A stretch of DNA of 64,000 bases, taken from contig NC_092679.1 of assembly GCF_964355755.1 (NCBI RefSeq), positions 11,088,932 through 11,152,931 on the forward strand. The letters are read 5' to 3'. Position 1 is the stretch's first letter. Every line of letters starts with the position of its first letter. A model generated the notes under the pieces. It was not told the origin of the DNA, ran no database searches, and saw only the letters and a program-made list of their open reading frames with translations. This document shows, one piece after another, positions 10,570-23,500 of this stretch. This DNA comes from Antedon mediterranea. Taxonomy: Eukaryota; Echinodermata; Crinoidea; Comatulida; Antedonidae. The position numbers and the translations under genes are program-made.

Positions 10570-11215
10570 GTTCTCTATAGAGTAATCAAATCCCCAGTTG
10601 ATTGTGACTTTTTACAGGCTGACCTCAACCCTATCATTAAATGGGGTGAAACAAATTGTATGTCCCTCAATCCTGGTAAATGTAAAGTCATGGAAATAAC
10701 CCGCTCGAAAAACCACAACTCTTTCCAATATTTCATCCTAAATAATCAAATCGAAACAGTGTCCCACTATAAATACCTTGGAGTTACTTTAACGTCGGAT
10801 TTAAAATGGAACCAGCATATATCCCAATCTGTTATCAAATGTAACAGACTTGTGGGTTTTATTAAACGTTGTCTTAAGACCAATGACCACTTTGTGCTTT
10901 TAAAACTTTTCACAACAATAATAGTAAGGCCAATCGTTGAATATTCAGCTCCCGTGTGGTTACCACATCAACAATGTACCATCAACCAAATCGAATCTAT
11001 CCAAAGACGTTTCACTAGATCATGTTTTCCAGGCTATTTCCAAACTATATATTCCCTCCGACCATCTTACGAAGATTTTAGGCATATGGGTTCTCGTACC
11101 AATGCATTTTACCACTCTGCTTTTATTTCTTTTCCAAGGTTGTGAGATACCCTCCCTATTGAAGTGACTGATTTGTGCCTTTTTGGTTCCTCTAAGTTTT
11201 TCCCTGCCTTATTTA
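10570..11215 (+). pseudogene. Non-LTR RT C-terminal fragment
   Basis: Reading from about 10570 gives VLYRVIKSPVDCDFLQADL, then WGETNCMSLNPGKCKVM, HYKYLGVTLTSDLKWNQHI, VRPIVEYSAPVW and IESIQRRFTR, with an open frame 10660-11145. These are the post-palm thumb and tail motifs of a Jockey/CR1-like RT. The catalytic boxes are upstream of the truncation point. A stop at 11143-11145 falls before the expected LW.LP box (LPIEV follows in another frame). The fragment ends at the TA target of the MITE at 11216. The 140 bp before it (10422-10569) holds nothing I can name. Confidence 0.7.
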
Positions 11216-11843
11216 AAGCCCCATTCCCTACGTTTTTTAGATCTAATTTAAGATCACAAACTATATTTAATGTAAAAATAATACTATATGGTCCTATTGC
11301 GATAACTTTTTTCGTCTTTAAACGGTTAAAAATGTGAAAAATAAGTCGATTCTAATAATTATAGCGGCCCGCTATAAATCCCAAAATGCATTGCGCGCGG
11401 ATTGATATTTTTGTTTTTCACCTGTAATTCGCCCACTTTTCGATCGATCGTGAGGCCAAAACAAATGGAAGACTCCTAACTTTTCAGCGAAAATACCGGG
11501 TTTTCCCCAATTTGTATCAACGGAGTCTGGTAAAAATAGAAATACAATTAATGCAGCAACTATACAACGTCAGGCTAGGTATATAGGTAGCGTACGATGT
11601 TCGTACGTTACCGATGTTTACCAGCTAGGCCTACAAAACTAAGCCTAGCTAGGCTAGGCCTAAGACCGTCCACGAGAGGTCGATCGCCGCGAGCTACTTA
11701 GGTAGTGCATTGTTTCTCACTTTTTATCATAATTTACCATAAAACGTACATTTAAGACAAGGAATGACATGGTTTAATGTTTTTAAAGTGATATATATGT
11801 ATTATTTTCCAAAAAACGTCCAAAATTGCAGGGAAGGGGTCTT
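11216..11843 (-). mobile_element. TA-flanked MITE with 18-bp-scale TIRs, copy 1
   Basis: The element begins AAGCCCCATTCCCTACG and ends GCAGGGAAGGGGTCTT, giving imperfect TIRs flanked by TA on both sides (11214-11215 and 11844-11845). It is the reverse complement of 49592-50217 and has the same length within 2 bp. TIRs plus a TA duplication indicate a Tc1/mariner-superfamily MITE. Internal cues include a CTAGGCCTA-rich segment at 11570-11690. Confidence 0.8.
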
Positions 11844-12480
11844 TAATGTCTTTTGCTGTTAACTTGTTATTTTTGTCTGCACCAGAAGGAGAGTACTCAC
11901 ATAGTGACTTCGTCACTTTTCTACAATCCGCCAGACTGGTGGCAGTTTTCTTGTGTTTGTATTTTTTTATTTTTTTATGTTATACTAAATATGATGAAAA
12001 GATTTGTTTATTATGGAGCTGTTTTAGGCGCTCCGATAAAATTTCATTTGTAAACGTTTACGATTGGAATAGTATTTATTTATAGTTATACGCACGATCG
12101 CCGACCGCCGTACCCCCAGCGCAAGCCCTTCTTGGCGGCCACATGTTGTACGGTATTCGACTAGTATATTCTCCAGGTGATTATAGCATGGACCTAGCGT
12201 AAACACTTCTCGGATACATAGATACTAATCGAATACGATTGTCCGTGAAAACGTGCGCCCTCTCGAAATGATCGAGCGAGGTTAGCCCACACACGTACGT
12301 GTTACACACACGGTCGGTCATGCACTCGATGTTGCGGGTGCGAAACTCATGAATAACAAGTTAGGAACAACTTGTTGAGCTGGGCACGGCCGAGCCTAGG
12401 TAAGAAAAAACCTAAATAAAGGACGCCGTTGTAGATATAACAAAATATATTATTACAATAATATTGATTACAATTTAAAA
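11844..12480. other. Unassigned non-coding stretch
   Basis: This stretch holds only short unconserved ORFs. It contains a small hairpin (AGTGAC/GTCACT near 11906-11920) and a GC-richer part with CG dinucleotides (12090-12380). I recognise no gene or element here. Confidence 0.4.
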
Positions 12481-12610
12481 AAAATATTGTTTTGATGAAA
12501 TATAAGGTGCGTCTTATACATCGACGATATAAAAAATACCGATATTTTACTCTCAGTTAGGGGGTGCGTCTTATACACAGGTGCGACTTATACACCGAAA
12601 TGTACGGTAT
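12481..12610 (+). mobile_element. Solo end of a pogo/Tigger-like DNA transposon
   Basis: Three subterminal copies of GTGCG(T/A)CTTATACA occur at about 12506, 12563 and 12581, followed by CACCGAAATGTACGGTA next to TTA. The TACGGTA terminus with repeated GCGNCTTATA motifs resembles ends of pogo/Tigger-type mariner elements seen in many animals (from memory). The opposite end was not found, so this is a fragment. Confidence 0.4.
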
Positions 12611-13176
12611 TATTTACTTTACTATTATGTTATGTTATGTTAAAAAAAATGTTGCAAATTTAGATTTCGTTGCCTTTTTTCATATAGACATATCACTATT
12701 AATCTAGTGTGTAATTAAAACAATATTTAAATCGAGTTATAATAATAAATGTACAATATAAGGTACCGGTGTCGATCATTATGAGTGTAATTATTTAGTT
12801 TATGTGAAAAATATTCTTAAATTATATTATTTTGATCGAAATAATGATTTTGATATAAAATTGATTGTTCAAAATGTTACCCTAAAATACAAATCTGCTG
12901 TTGGTTATTTTGAGTGTTTTTGTTGGTGTTATTTATTATTCCAAAATAAAGATATTTCAATTATAAAATAAAAATCACTCATTATCGTGAATGTGTTTGT
13001 ATTATCGACATTGTTGATCACGAATGGAGCCTCGGCCATTTGAGCTGCTGTGTACCGGATAAAGTGAAAAAAAAACATTCAAAAATGATTACACACTTCA
13101 TGGATAAACCCATTTTGGGCGAGTTCCTAAGAGTTTGATGTTTGATGATTTGGTACAGGAAACAACTGCTCTCTTT
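12611..13176. other. AT-rich spacer
   Basis: There is no coding potential. Near 13025-13130 a segment (TACCGGATAAAGTG, GGATAAACCCATTTTGGGCG) loosely matches the 140-bp tandem unit at 44120-44215. Confidence 0.4.
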
Positions 13177-14394
13177 ATTTGGTTATCCGCACTTGGCGGA
13201 TAACCCCTTGTTATTGTCAGGATCTTTTTTTTTTTTTTTTTTTTTTTTCTATGTTATTCTTCTTTCTTTCCCTGAATTTTGTTGGCAGCGTATCTCTAAT
13301 TCTGGCAAACAGAAGATTGTGTAACTTTTTCATAAGATTGACCTGTAACTGTAGATGTGCAGGACGTTTCGTTTTTTGACTTTAGAGTCCCGCAGCGTGA
13401 GTTACGCGCGATTTTGTGAATTTTGCGTATTTAACATAGATCTAAAACGAAAAAGCAATTTTAATTTAAACTTGGCAAAAGTGTAATTTATATCATGCGC
13501 TAACTTTCTATGGATTTAAAATGGCACTTTTCCAAAAAGTTACGCGCGCACGCGCGTTCAAAATTTCAAAATGCGAAAAATTTATTTCATATCAATTTTC
13601 TACGCGTTTCATGTCATTTTGAGCATTTCAAAAATTCCCACGCGTGCGCAATATTTTTACGCGCGCGTGCGCACGTATAGCAAAAACATCTTTTTTTTGC
13701 TTGATTTTTGATTTTTCAGCCTTCTCTAGTAATTTTACCAACTTTCAAACAATTTCGACTTAAAATCACGTCATACGAGCACGTAAAATTGAACAATTTG
13801 CGCGCGTTTTTGAAAAAAAAATTCAAAAATGTGTCAAAATTATACCTTTTTTTGAACAGTCATAGATTCTAAACTACATGGTGAATTTTATTTTTTTTTA
13901 CAAATTCTGAAAGTAGATGAGTTGTAGATATAGAATCATGCATCGATTAGGCTAATCGGACATTGTGACGTCATTGTATGGCCACTCGAATATCAAATAT
14001 AGGATTTTTTCTCTTTCGTCATAGCTCATCATATTTAATAGAGCGCATCTCCACTTATCCGTATTTCATTTCCTTCCGTTTTTATATATTGTCTAGGTCG
14101 ATCAATTATCTTTTGAATGATTCACCAATTTTAAAATTTTGATGACGTCATCATGTTCAAAAGCGTCAATAACTTTGGTCACTTATTTTCACCTATTCTG
14201 CACTGTATGTAGTACGTATACAGTACATAGTGTTATACCGTATATACTTAGAGGTGACACTAAATAGAGAGCGCACTAACATTTTTTCAACGGCATAATC
14301 GTTTTTCTCTGCGCAATATTCTAACGTATGACGTGCACGTGGCGTTTGCGCTGCGGATAAGCTAACTCGTCCGTAGTGACGTGTTCAAATTTAA
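13177..14394 (+). mobile_element. Non-autonomous Helentron-type (HINE-like) element, complete
   Basis: The 5' end starts ATTT followed by an inverted repeat GGTTATCCGC (13181-13190) and GCGGATAACC (13196-13205). The 3' end has a single GCGGATAAGC (14353-14362), then a hairpin (AACTCGTC 14364-14371 with GACGTGTT 14378-14385), then AAATTTAA, a decayed form of AAATCTAG. Both flanks are T-rich, consistent with T^T insertion. The body has a 25-nt-scale poly(T) run at 13224-13248 and repeated ACGCGCG-rich segments. It matches the architecture of 51176-52647 with different sequence in the inverted repeats. No coding. Confidence 0.65.
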
Positions 14395-16260
14395 TTATTT
14401 TTTTATTTATTTTTTTTTTTTTCTATATTCTTCTTTCTTTCCACGAATTTGTTCGCAGTGTATCTGTGTATAACTTTGTCTTAAGATTGACCTGTAGCTG
14501 TAAATGTGCAAGAAACTTCGTTGATTGATTGATTGATTGATATGATGTTAGAGTAACGCAGAGCAAGTTACGCGCGATTATATGGAATTTTATGATTGCT
14601 CATAAATTTTCAACACAAATATATTTTTGAATAAAACTTTACGAGAGTGTATTTTATAATATTGAGCAAATTTTGACATGATAAAAATTTATAATTAATT
14701 CGCGTACATTTCAGATCATTTTGCGCATTTTAAAATTTTCTAAATTATTTGCGTTTTGCTAACGCATTTGTGCGCACAGCTCGTACAAAGCGTAGAAAAA
14801 ATGTGTTTTGTAATTGATTTTTGTTGGTCATAGTCGTTTTATAGTAGATTTCACTCATTTTCATGAACTTTTATTGTAAATTAATGATGCACATGCACGT
14901 TGAACTTTAGAAATCCTGTGCTAAAGAATGGCTAATATAATGCAAATTTTGTGAAAAAATATACCTATTTTTATTCAGTTATAGCTCCTCAGTATGGCAG
15001 GTTACCCCATTTTTTGTTAATGTATTATAGAAGCTAATGAGTTGTAGATATCAATTCATGTACAATTTGTATCTAAAGGATGTTCTGACGTCACCGTTTG
15101 GCCACTCAAATTTTTAAAATAGATTTTTTTCTCTTTTGTATTATTTGATCCCATTTAATAAAGCGGATTGCGCTAGATTTTAATATGTTCTTGCCAAATC
15201 AATTATCTTTCACATGAGTTAACAAAGTGATCACGTGATTAAAACTTATGGAAATTGTTGAATTGTAGATATGAATTCATATACAAGTTTTGTTTATATG
15301 ATGTCCTCATATGGCAGTTGTTCAAAAAGTCAGATGTTTATCTCTTTCGTAAAAAATCATCGCGTTTAAAATAGAGCGCATCTCAGTTTCACGTTCCGAA
15401 ATTTTTCAAATTTGTATGTGTATATAATGTAATTATTTAGATAATTAAATTATATAACATATATAGTGTATTCTGTAATATGCTGTCAACACTGTAAACA
15501 TATTTATGTCTTACTCATAGGATGGCATAAAAATTGCCGGCGTGCCCAAAATTTTTCAACTTCTAAGAATGTATTTATTTAGATAATTATTCTCTAAAAT
15601 TGTTACCTTCATGTTTTATTTTGATGAAGTCATCATGTTAAATATAAAAATAAAAATATAGGTCTCGTAATTTTTTCTGTGCTTTACTGTATATAAGTAT
15701 ATACTAGACGTACGTACGTAAAATAGGCACAGTTCAATAAATCGCTTTTTAAAGACCGCGGCTTTCACTTTTATCTGCCTGAATTTCCTCAAAATGTCAA
15801 CATTTTGTTGCTCATAAAAATGTTCCTATCGGATGCTGCGAGGTCCTGCTATGGGGTCATGCTATAAGGTGCTATGGCCAGTAATTGGAAAGGTAGGATT
15901 TTTATTTGTTTTTTGTCATAGTTCATCACTTCAAACATATTACGCATCTCAGTTGTACGTGCCAAATTTCCTTTTAAAATAAAACATATTATGTTATCAT
16001 TGAGATGAATTATTTTCCTAAAATGGACATACTTTTATGTTTCATTTTGATGGCATCAAACAATGTTGTTCCCGTAATTTCATTTCTATACACCATAATA
16101 TACTACAGTACAACCAGTTACATGTGTGAATAATAATAATAATAATAATTACAAATTCTTGTCTTCTCTGCTCTCTGATTTGATTTAATGGATTAATGAA
16201 ATTTATCTCAGTTACGTACCAGTGAAACGTGCTCAAATAGATATAATATTTCTGATGAAA
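14395..16260. repeat. Decayed copies of the 13177 element body
   Basis: 14421 onward repeats the region after the poly(T) of the preceding element (TTCTTCTTTCTTTCC, TTACGCGCGATT, then similar ACGTCA-containing blocks) with heavy divergence. A further weak echo occurs at 15880-16080. There is a TTGA microsatellite near 14522-14541 and an AAT run at 16128-16150. No gene is supported. Confidence 0.5.
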
Positions 16261-16283
16261 CTAATATTATCACACCATAACTG

Positions 16284-16583
16284 TTAAAAATAATCTTTTA
16301 TTTTAAACAAATTGAAGAAATCACACAAATCTGTATAAAATGTGTACCGGTATTTATAAAAGCTTTCATTGGTTATTGCAAATGGTACAAAATTGTCAAC
16401 ATATAGTAGGCTGTTCATACTATACAGTAGTTCATCAACATTTTGGTGATCAGTAATTTTACTTAGTACATTATTTAAATGATAATTTGTTAGTTGAGGA
16501 TTCATTAAACGCATATTTATTGTTCTATTTATAGAAGATTCTAATTTTTTAACAGTCATTAATATGATTAATAATTTAATCAT
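16284..16583 (-). CDS. Small hypothetical ORF downstream of the Helentron ORF
   Basis: This 99-codon ORF starts MIKLLIILMTVKKLESS and ends FNLFKIKDYF. No motif is recognisable. It lies about 1 kb 3' of the giant ORF on the same strand and is AT-rich like it. It could be a terminal exon, a decayed accessory ORF or chance. There is no independent support for expression. Confidence 0.25.
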   Translation of the reverse strand: MIKLLIILMTVKKLESSINRTINMRLMNPQLTNYHLNNVLSKITDHQNVDELLYSMNSLLYVDNFVPFAITNESFYKYRYTFYTDLCDFFNLFKIKDYF

Positions 16584-16699
16584 TTGCCGCGTTTAGACAA
16601 TTGTTATGAAAGAATGACTGCATTAGTGGATGCCTAAAACTCCGGATCCCATTATAATTGAAGAGATGAAACCATTCCATTGAACACCTAAAAACCAAA

Positions 16700-17470
16700 A
16701 CAAAATAAATTAATTATTCTTGTAAATGAGTAGATTACTGTATTAGTAAATTCATGTGGACCTGTATTGATAGAAAAAAAAATGAAATTATGTATAGAAT
16801 GAAGTATTGGTAATCGTATAAAATTAAACGTATTTTCTTCTTCTGTAAACTTTTTATTTTTTAAATTACTTGAATACCGGTAGATATTGAAAGATTTTTA
16901 TCTGCACAGATTGCAACATTGCATATTCAAATTCAGAACAATATTTATAATAATATAACTCACATAAAAACAAGATTAAAATGTGTTTACTCACCACATA
17001 TTGTTTCTCCTATACAGGAGAATGACATGGGTTGAAATTACAGATTATTCACTGCCCCTCTTGCATCGATAATAAATTGATTATTTTTCCAAATGAGTAA
17101 ATTACTGTATTAGTAATTTCATGTGGACCTGGATAGATAAAAAAAATAATGTAAAAAAAACAATTATACAACTGAAATTATGTATAGACCTAATGAAGTA
17201 TTGGTAATCGTATAAAACAAAACGTATTTTCTTCTTCTGTGAAATGTAACTTTTTATTTTTAACATTACTTGAATACTGGTAGATAGTGAACGATTATTA
17301 TGTGCAGAGATTGCAACATTGCATATTCAAATTCAGAACAGTATCTATAATAATATAACTCACATAAAAACAAGATTTAAATGTGTTTAGACACCAGATA
17401 TTTTTTTTCCTATACAGGAGAATGACATGGGTTGAAGTTACAGATTACTCACTGCCCCTTGTGCATAGAG
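16700..17470 (-). repeat. Tandem 400-bp duplication 3' of the Helentron ORF, each with a hairpin
   Basis: 16700-17075 and 17080-17470 are two diverged copies with a period of about 394-400 bp. Shared landmarks are TACTGTATTAGTAA, GAAGTATTGGTAATCG, GCATATTCAAATTCAGAACA and the stem TTCTCCT/AGGAGAA around ATAC (17005-17022; in the second copy 17405-17422 with one wobble). The hairpins lie just beyond the stop codon of the giant ORF, where a Helitron 3' terminus would carry a stem-loop, but no CTAG end follows them. Confidence 0.7.
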
Positions 17471-17595
17471 AGTCATAATGATTTTCAGCTTGTTTTTATC
17501 AAATTGTTTTTTTTTATATGTATCCAGTTCTATTTTCAATTCTTAAAAAGTTTTTACAGAAATATAATTCAAATACTTAAAAACCATTGCTGTAA

Positions 17596-20500
17596 TTAAA
17601 ATTTAATTTGAATGGCTTCATGATAGCTATAATAAATTGGAATTACTTCAGCATGTACTGAATCAAGACCTTTGCTATAAACGTGATCAATCAATGTATT
17701 GTTTTCAGTGGTGGAACATGTAACATGTTGTCGGTACTGATTCTCTGACATTAAATTATTCACTCTAGAAGATTGTTTGAAAAGATTTTCATTAAAATCA
17801 CCCATTACAATACATTTTGTACTCACTTTTTGTAACTCTTCCAAATATTTTCTCAAATTTTGACAGAATTGATTAATATCATAGCTTGGGGGTCGATAAA
17901 TTACTGACACGGAAACTGAAATTGGACTTGTTATTAAGAATGAAACTGCTTCTATATCATTATTACGTATGTTTAATCTGCTTGTAAACGTGTTCTTGGT
18001 ATACACTGCAACGCCGCCATGAGCCTGATGTTTTATTTTGGAACTCAGATCATTTGTATTGGAATACGAATCATACCTTGCTTGGTGATACAATTTATAC
18101 GGCTCAATACTTACATCAAAAACATCATCATCCTTATTTAACCACGTTTCAGTTAGACATATAATACTAGAATTCATAAACAAATCATTGCACTGAAGAT
18201 CAGCAAAATGTTGTTTAAGCCCTTGAATGTTATGTAACATTATTGAAAATTTAGAATCCGAATCATGACCTTGTTTTTTACATTGTACATATGATTCCAT
18301 ATTATTTAAGCATTTCTTTATGTTTGGATCACAATAAATCAGATTAGGATTAAGATGTTCAATAGTAAGTCCAGATATTGAAGTAACACGACTGAGGGCT
18401 ACGTATGCTTGTCCAGGTGCAAAGGTATTTTTAAGGCAAACTACTGCTTCATTCATTGTCAATCCTTGGACTTTATGAACTGTGCATGCATATGCTAATT
18501 TCAGAGGAAATTGTTTTCGACTGTATTTATTCCCCATAGATTCTTTAAACATTTCAATTGCCTGAACACCGATTTCATTATTATCAAACTTTACTTTAAT
18601 AGATACTGGTTTGGCGTTACGATTGGGTTTGACTATTTCATGAACATGTCCCATACATCCATTCGTTAAGCCTTTTTTAACATCTACATTTTTAATCAAC
18701 ATCACTCTGGCATTAAGTGCAATCCACAAATAATTTAGTAAACTAGTTTGACGTGAATTCCGAGGTTTGTCACAAATTTTGGTCTGTTTCTTGGCGTTTA
18801 CTACACTATCTTCTGCTTCAATGCATACAATGTCTGTACAGGTTTTGTGCAACATTTTTTTATTCCATTCATCAACTTGTTTGTTGCGTGGGTAAATATG
18901 AACAGCATCTTCACATTCTTCACCTGTTTCACGTGATTTCAGAACTAATAAATCGTTATCAGACAAACAATCATGTTTTTCTTTTGTACGCAATTTGTTT
19001 AACAATAAAGCAAATTCTTTATCTTCTTTTTGCCTCATGATTTGATCTAACTGTACTTGCTTAAAGTTATCTACCCACAGTGAGCTTTCCAATGTGTCTT
19101 TATATAACGAACTGCCCATCACTGGGGGTAACTGATAAAAATCACCAACAGCAATTACTGAAATGTTACCAAATGGACTATCGTTGCGTACTTGTTTTAT
19201 TTGCCTTAATCGTCCGTGGATATACCAAAGTAACCTTTGATTTACCATTGATATTTCATCTATAATAACAATTTGCAACTGACGCAACTGATTACGAAGT
19301 GCACTTATTTTTTCTTCTCCAAGTGGTTGATACGGAAGTGAAATATTAATCGGGATAGACAAAGAGCTATGAATTGTTTGGCCTTTAATATTATATGCTG
19401 CGATTCCTGTAGGAGCTAATTTCAATATTGACAAATCATCGGGATTTTCCATAATTTTTCCCAGAATACGTGTCGCTTCATTATAAATACAATTTACCAA
19501 ATGACTTTTTCCTGTACCAGCGCCTCCAGTTATGAAAGTGTAAAATGCTTCAGGTTTTTTACCATTAACTTTGTCTAAACACCATTGTCTTGTCTTATAA
19601 AATATATGTTGTTGTTTTTCATTTAAAGATCGAATCATTTTGTTCAATTCTGGTCTTGGAATATTAGATGAATTAGACTCTACTTTAGATGTATGATTTT
19701 TTGGAAGTCCAAAATCTGGAATGAAAAATTCATCTTCTTCATCATCAACCTCTACATTTGGCTTTGGGTTGTCTAACCTTTCTTTTTCACTTTCTGGACA
19801 TAATAGGCTCCATGCATCTTCTTGTGGTCCAAATTTTGATAAACATTCCTGTGCTTCTTCAACATCATCAGCACTTTTTTCATACTGTTCCATGTTTCCA
19901 TGAACTATTGACTTTACCGTTTGTAATTGACAGCCACATAATTTCACACATCCTTCCTCATGAAATTGTTCGTACGTTTCAAAATTTGGAGGTTTTAACT
20001 GTTCATCTTTTCGAAATGGTAGAAATAACTGAAGTATACTCAAAAAATATTTCTCAGGTGCTGTATCCATTGGAAATCGAGGGTATCTTACTATAGCATT
20101 ACTAGTTCGTGTTCTTTTTTGGATGAATCCCAACTGTTTTTTTAACTGAAATACATTATTTTTTTGTTTATTTCCTTTCATTTCTGATGAACTCAATATT
20201 CTATATTCTGAACAAAATTTTGCAAGGCACATTTTATTAAATTCAGAACTGTTAGGTCGAGCTTTATATTTGTCGATCTTATTTGGCAACCATGCACTTA
20301 CATCATCATCTTCTTTGTTTTTAATTACACTTAGTGGTAAACTCATTCTGACAGGATTAGGTCCTACTGGGATGAATTCAACTTTCCTTGAACATTCTTT
20401 TAATCTTAAACTACAAACACGATAAATACTTTCTTGTGCAGACACTTCTCGATTATTCATATAAACATTACCAAGTTTTCGCAAACTTTGCCTAGCATCT

Positions 20501-23500
20501 TCATTGCCTTCTTTTATTTCTGATGCTGCATGATTTAACAGTAAACCCATTTCACGTTCAGATTTTGACATATATCCTATAACGTAAATTATACATGCAT
20601 ATACATTTGTAATATATTGAATATCCATATTAGCATTCCATGCTCTCAATAATGAAGGATTATATTGATTTACCCACACATCTTGAGGGTTTCTCTTTAT
20701 AACTATTTTTTCCTCAGTAGCTACACAATTATTTGCTTTCTCAAATGCACTCTGTGTAATACCTAAACTTTGGAAAAGTTCTATTGCATTTTTATATGTT
20801 TCTTCATTAGTCACAGCATCTTTTACTGAGGTTAACAGCTCCATTGCTTGTTTATTGTCATCATTATCATCATTGTCTTTATCCACAATTGTAGGTCTCA
20901 TAACAAATGTATTTCCAGAAGGTTGTCTGGGAAAGTTAAATCTGCAATTTGTTCCCTTTTTTTTACATGATTTAGAATGTCTTTTACTGTGAATTTGCAC
21001 ACTTTTAACAATTTCATTCAGTTCACGATCTACAGTTTCACATGGCACAGCACAAGAAATATATTTATCAACAAAATTAATAACTTCATTATCTTTATCT
21101 GTACCAAAAATAGGAGCATTTTCAACCCATACTAACATATGAACATGTGGACTTCCTCTCATTTGAAATTCAATTCGGTAAAAATAATCTACGACTTTAC
21201 CAATAGGCTGTGCTTCAGACAAAATTACATTTTTCAAAAAAGTATGAAAGCGTTTGTCAAACATTCTTGCAACAGTCACCGGATTTGATTTCAACAAATT
21301 ACATTTATCTGCCCATTCCAATTCTTCAATGTTTCTTTGGTCTCCTGACTGATTTAACAATGTCGTCATTATTTCTTTCCAACGGAAGTCAGCACTTGAG
21401 AATGAAAGAAAGAATGTTGGCTTTCCAATCTGTCTAACCATTGCTATTATATCTTTCTGTGTAGCTTGCCAGTACGGTGGAGTTCCACGAATTTGTTTTA
21501 AAAATTTATAACCCCTATCAGATTTTAAAATTTCCTCAATTTTGGCAACATTTTTCAAATCGGATACAGTAACTTTGCTAAAATCATCTTTTTTACTTGA
21601 CCCTTTTCGCAATGCAATGGAAATACTTGATAAAATTTGTTGAAGTTCATATAAAGATTGAGCATAAAATATGTATTCTGTATTTTGTGCAAACCTGTTA
21701 TCTATATGCATTAATCTATTATGAAAATAACGTCCGAGTGTTATTTTAACATCTCTCGTATCATGGAATGTTGGTTGGCCTGTTGGAAATAACACTGGAA
21801 ATGATTTTGCTTCATTGCTTTTATTACTTAATAATGCAATAGGGCTATTATTTTCACACGGTGCACAACAAATTATGTCATTAAAATATTCATCTACCAA
21901 ATTTTGTCGTCTGTCAACAGGTTGAAGACTTGTATCGAAGGTAACACCTACTTCTTCTTCATTTTCTTCTTCTTCATTGTTTTCATTTTCATTAGTAGTT
22001 TCACTTTCGATGTTATCTTCAGATAAATAATTGTGCCATTCTTCATTAATAGCTATATCAAAGTAGCACTTGTTATGATCTTGTAAATATCTAAGAGCTT
22101 GAATAACATTGGCAGTTTTAACAAATTTATATTTGTAATAACCTTTGTAAGACAACTTTCGCTTCAATTTTACAGATATTAATTGATCATCAACCTCTGG
22201 TCTAGGCAACATTTTTACAGTTTCAATAGTATTTGATGGTACACATACGACTGGTCCATGTATTCCATGCTGTCCACCTTTTGGTAAATTAATTAATTTC
22301 ATAAAAGGAATGTTTAATCCAATCAAATGCTGCTCTAAATTATTTAAACACCTGAGCTCAGGAGGAATATCGTATAGTTGTAAATTGTTTGAATTAGCTT
22401 CTGCAGGAACTTTCCCTTTTAGCATTTTCCTGTGGCATGTGAAACAAATCCATAAACGACATCTTGGTGATTCAACAAATTGACAAGGATTATTACATTC
22501 ATTATTACAAATATGCAAATACTTTTCATTTATACAAGCCTTATTTTTGTATTTAGCTTTGATGCACTTCATAACTTGATCTTTAAATAACAATTTAAGG
22601 CATACACAACAAACATATTCAGGACCACGAGAAACTGTTTTCCTGAAGTTTTCTAAAACAAACGCAAAATTAGTGTTTTCTCTTTTGATTTTTTCCCTAT
22701 TCTTCATGTTTTTCTTCATGATTTTTTTTCGGAACCCTTCATCACCATGATACTTTTCTGTAAATTTTTGCTTACACCTTTGCTTAACACTTTCACGGAA
22801 TTTTAAATTACCTTGATATTTCTCAGCCAATTTTAGTTTACAGTTTTGTCTAAATTTCAAATTACTCCGATACTTTTCTGCCAATTTGTCTTTACATTTT
22901 TGTCTAAATTTCAAATTACTCCGATACTTTTCTGCCAATTTGTCTTTACATTTTTGTCTAAATTTCAAATTACTTCGATACTTTTCTGCCAATTTGTCTT
23001 TGCATTTTTGTCTAAATTTCAAATTACTCCAATACTTCTCAGCCAATTTTTCTTTACAGTTTTGTCTAAATTTCAAATTACTCCGATACTTCTCAGCCAA
23101 TTTTTCTTTACAGTTTTGTCTAAATTTCAAATTACTCCGATACTTCTCTGCCAATTTTTGGGTAACGTTTTGTCGAAATGTTGGATCATTGTGATACTTT
23201 TCTTTATTTCTTTGATTATTGTTTTGCATAGTTTTACGCCTAAAGATTGTGTCATTGTTGTATTTATTCTTCTTTATTTCTTTCAAATTTTGCGCAAATT
23301 TTTCATTAAATTTATAATTTAACAAATTGTTGAATTTTTTGGTTGTTCGGTAATCAAAATCTATATTGTAGTTATGTTTAGCTTTATTTCGTACTTTAAC
23401 ATTATATTCAGGTTCACATCTATACTTTTTGTGTTGTCTTTCTCTGTTTTCTTTCCTTTTTTGGAATTTATAATTATCATCACCATATCTTATTTTTTGT

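Noticed and set aside
11906-11920. AGTGAC/GTCACT hairpin as another Helitron end
   Set aside because: No CTRR end follows on either strand and no partner terminus was found.
22846-23322. Plus-strand ORF of 158 codons with FCLNFKLL/SKFQITPILF repeats
   Set aside because: It is the antisense shadow of the 54-bp coding minisatellite of the Helentron protein.
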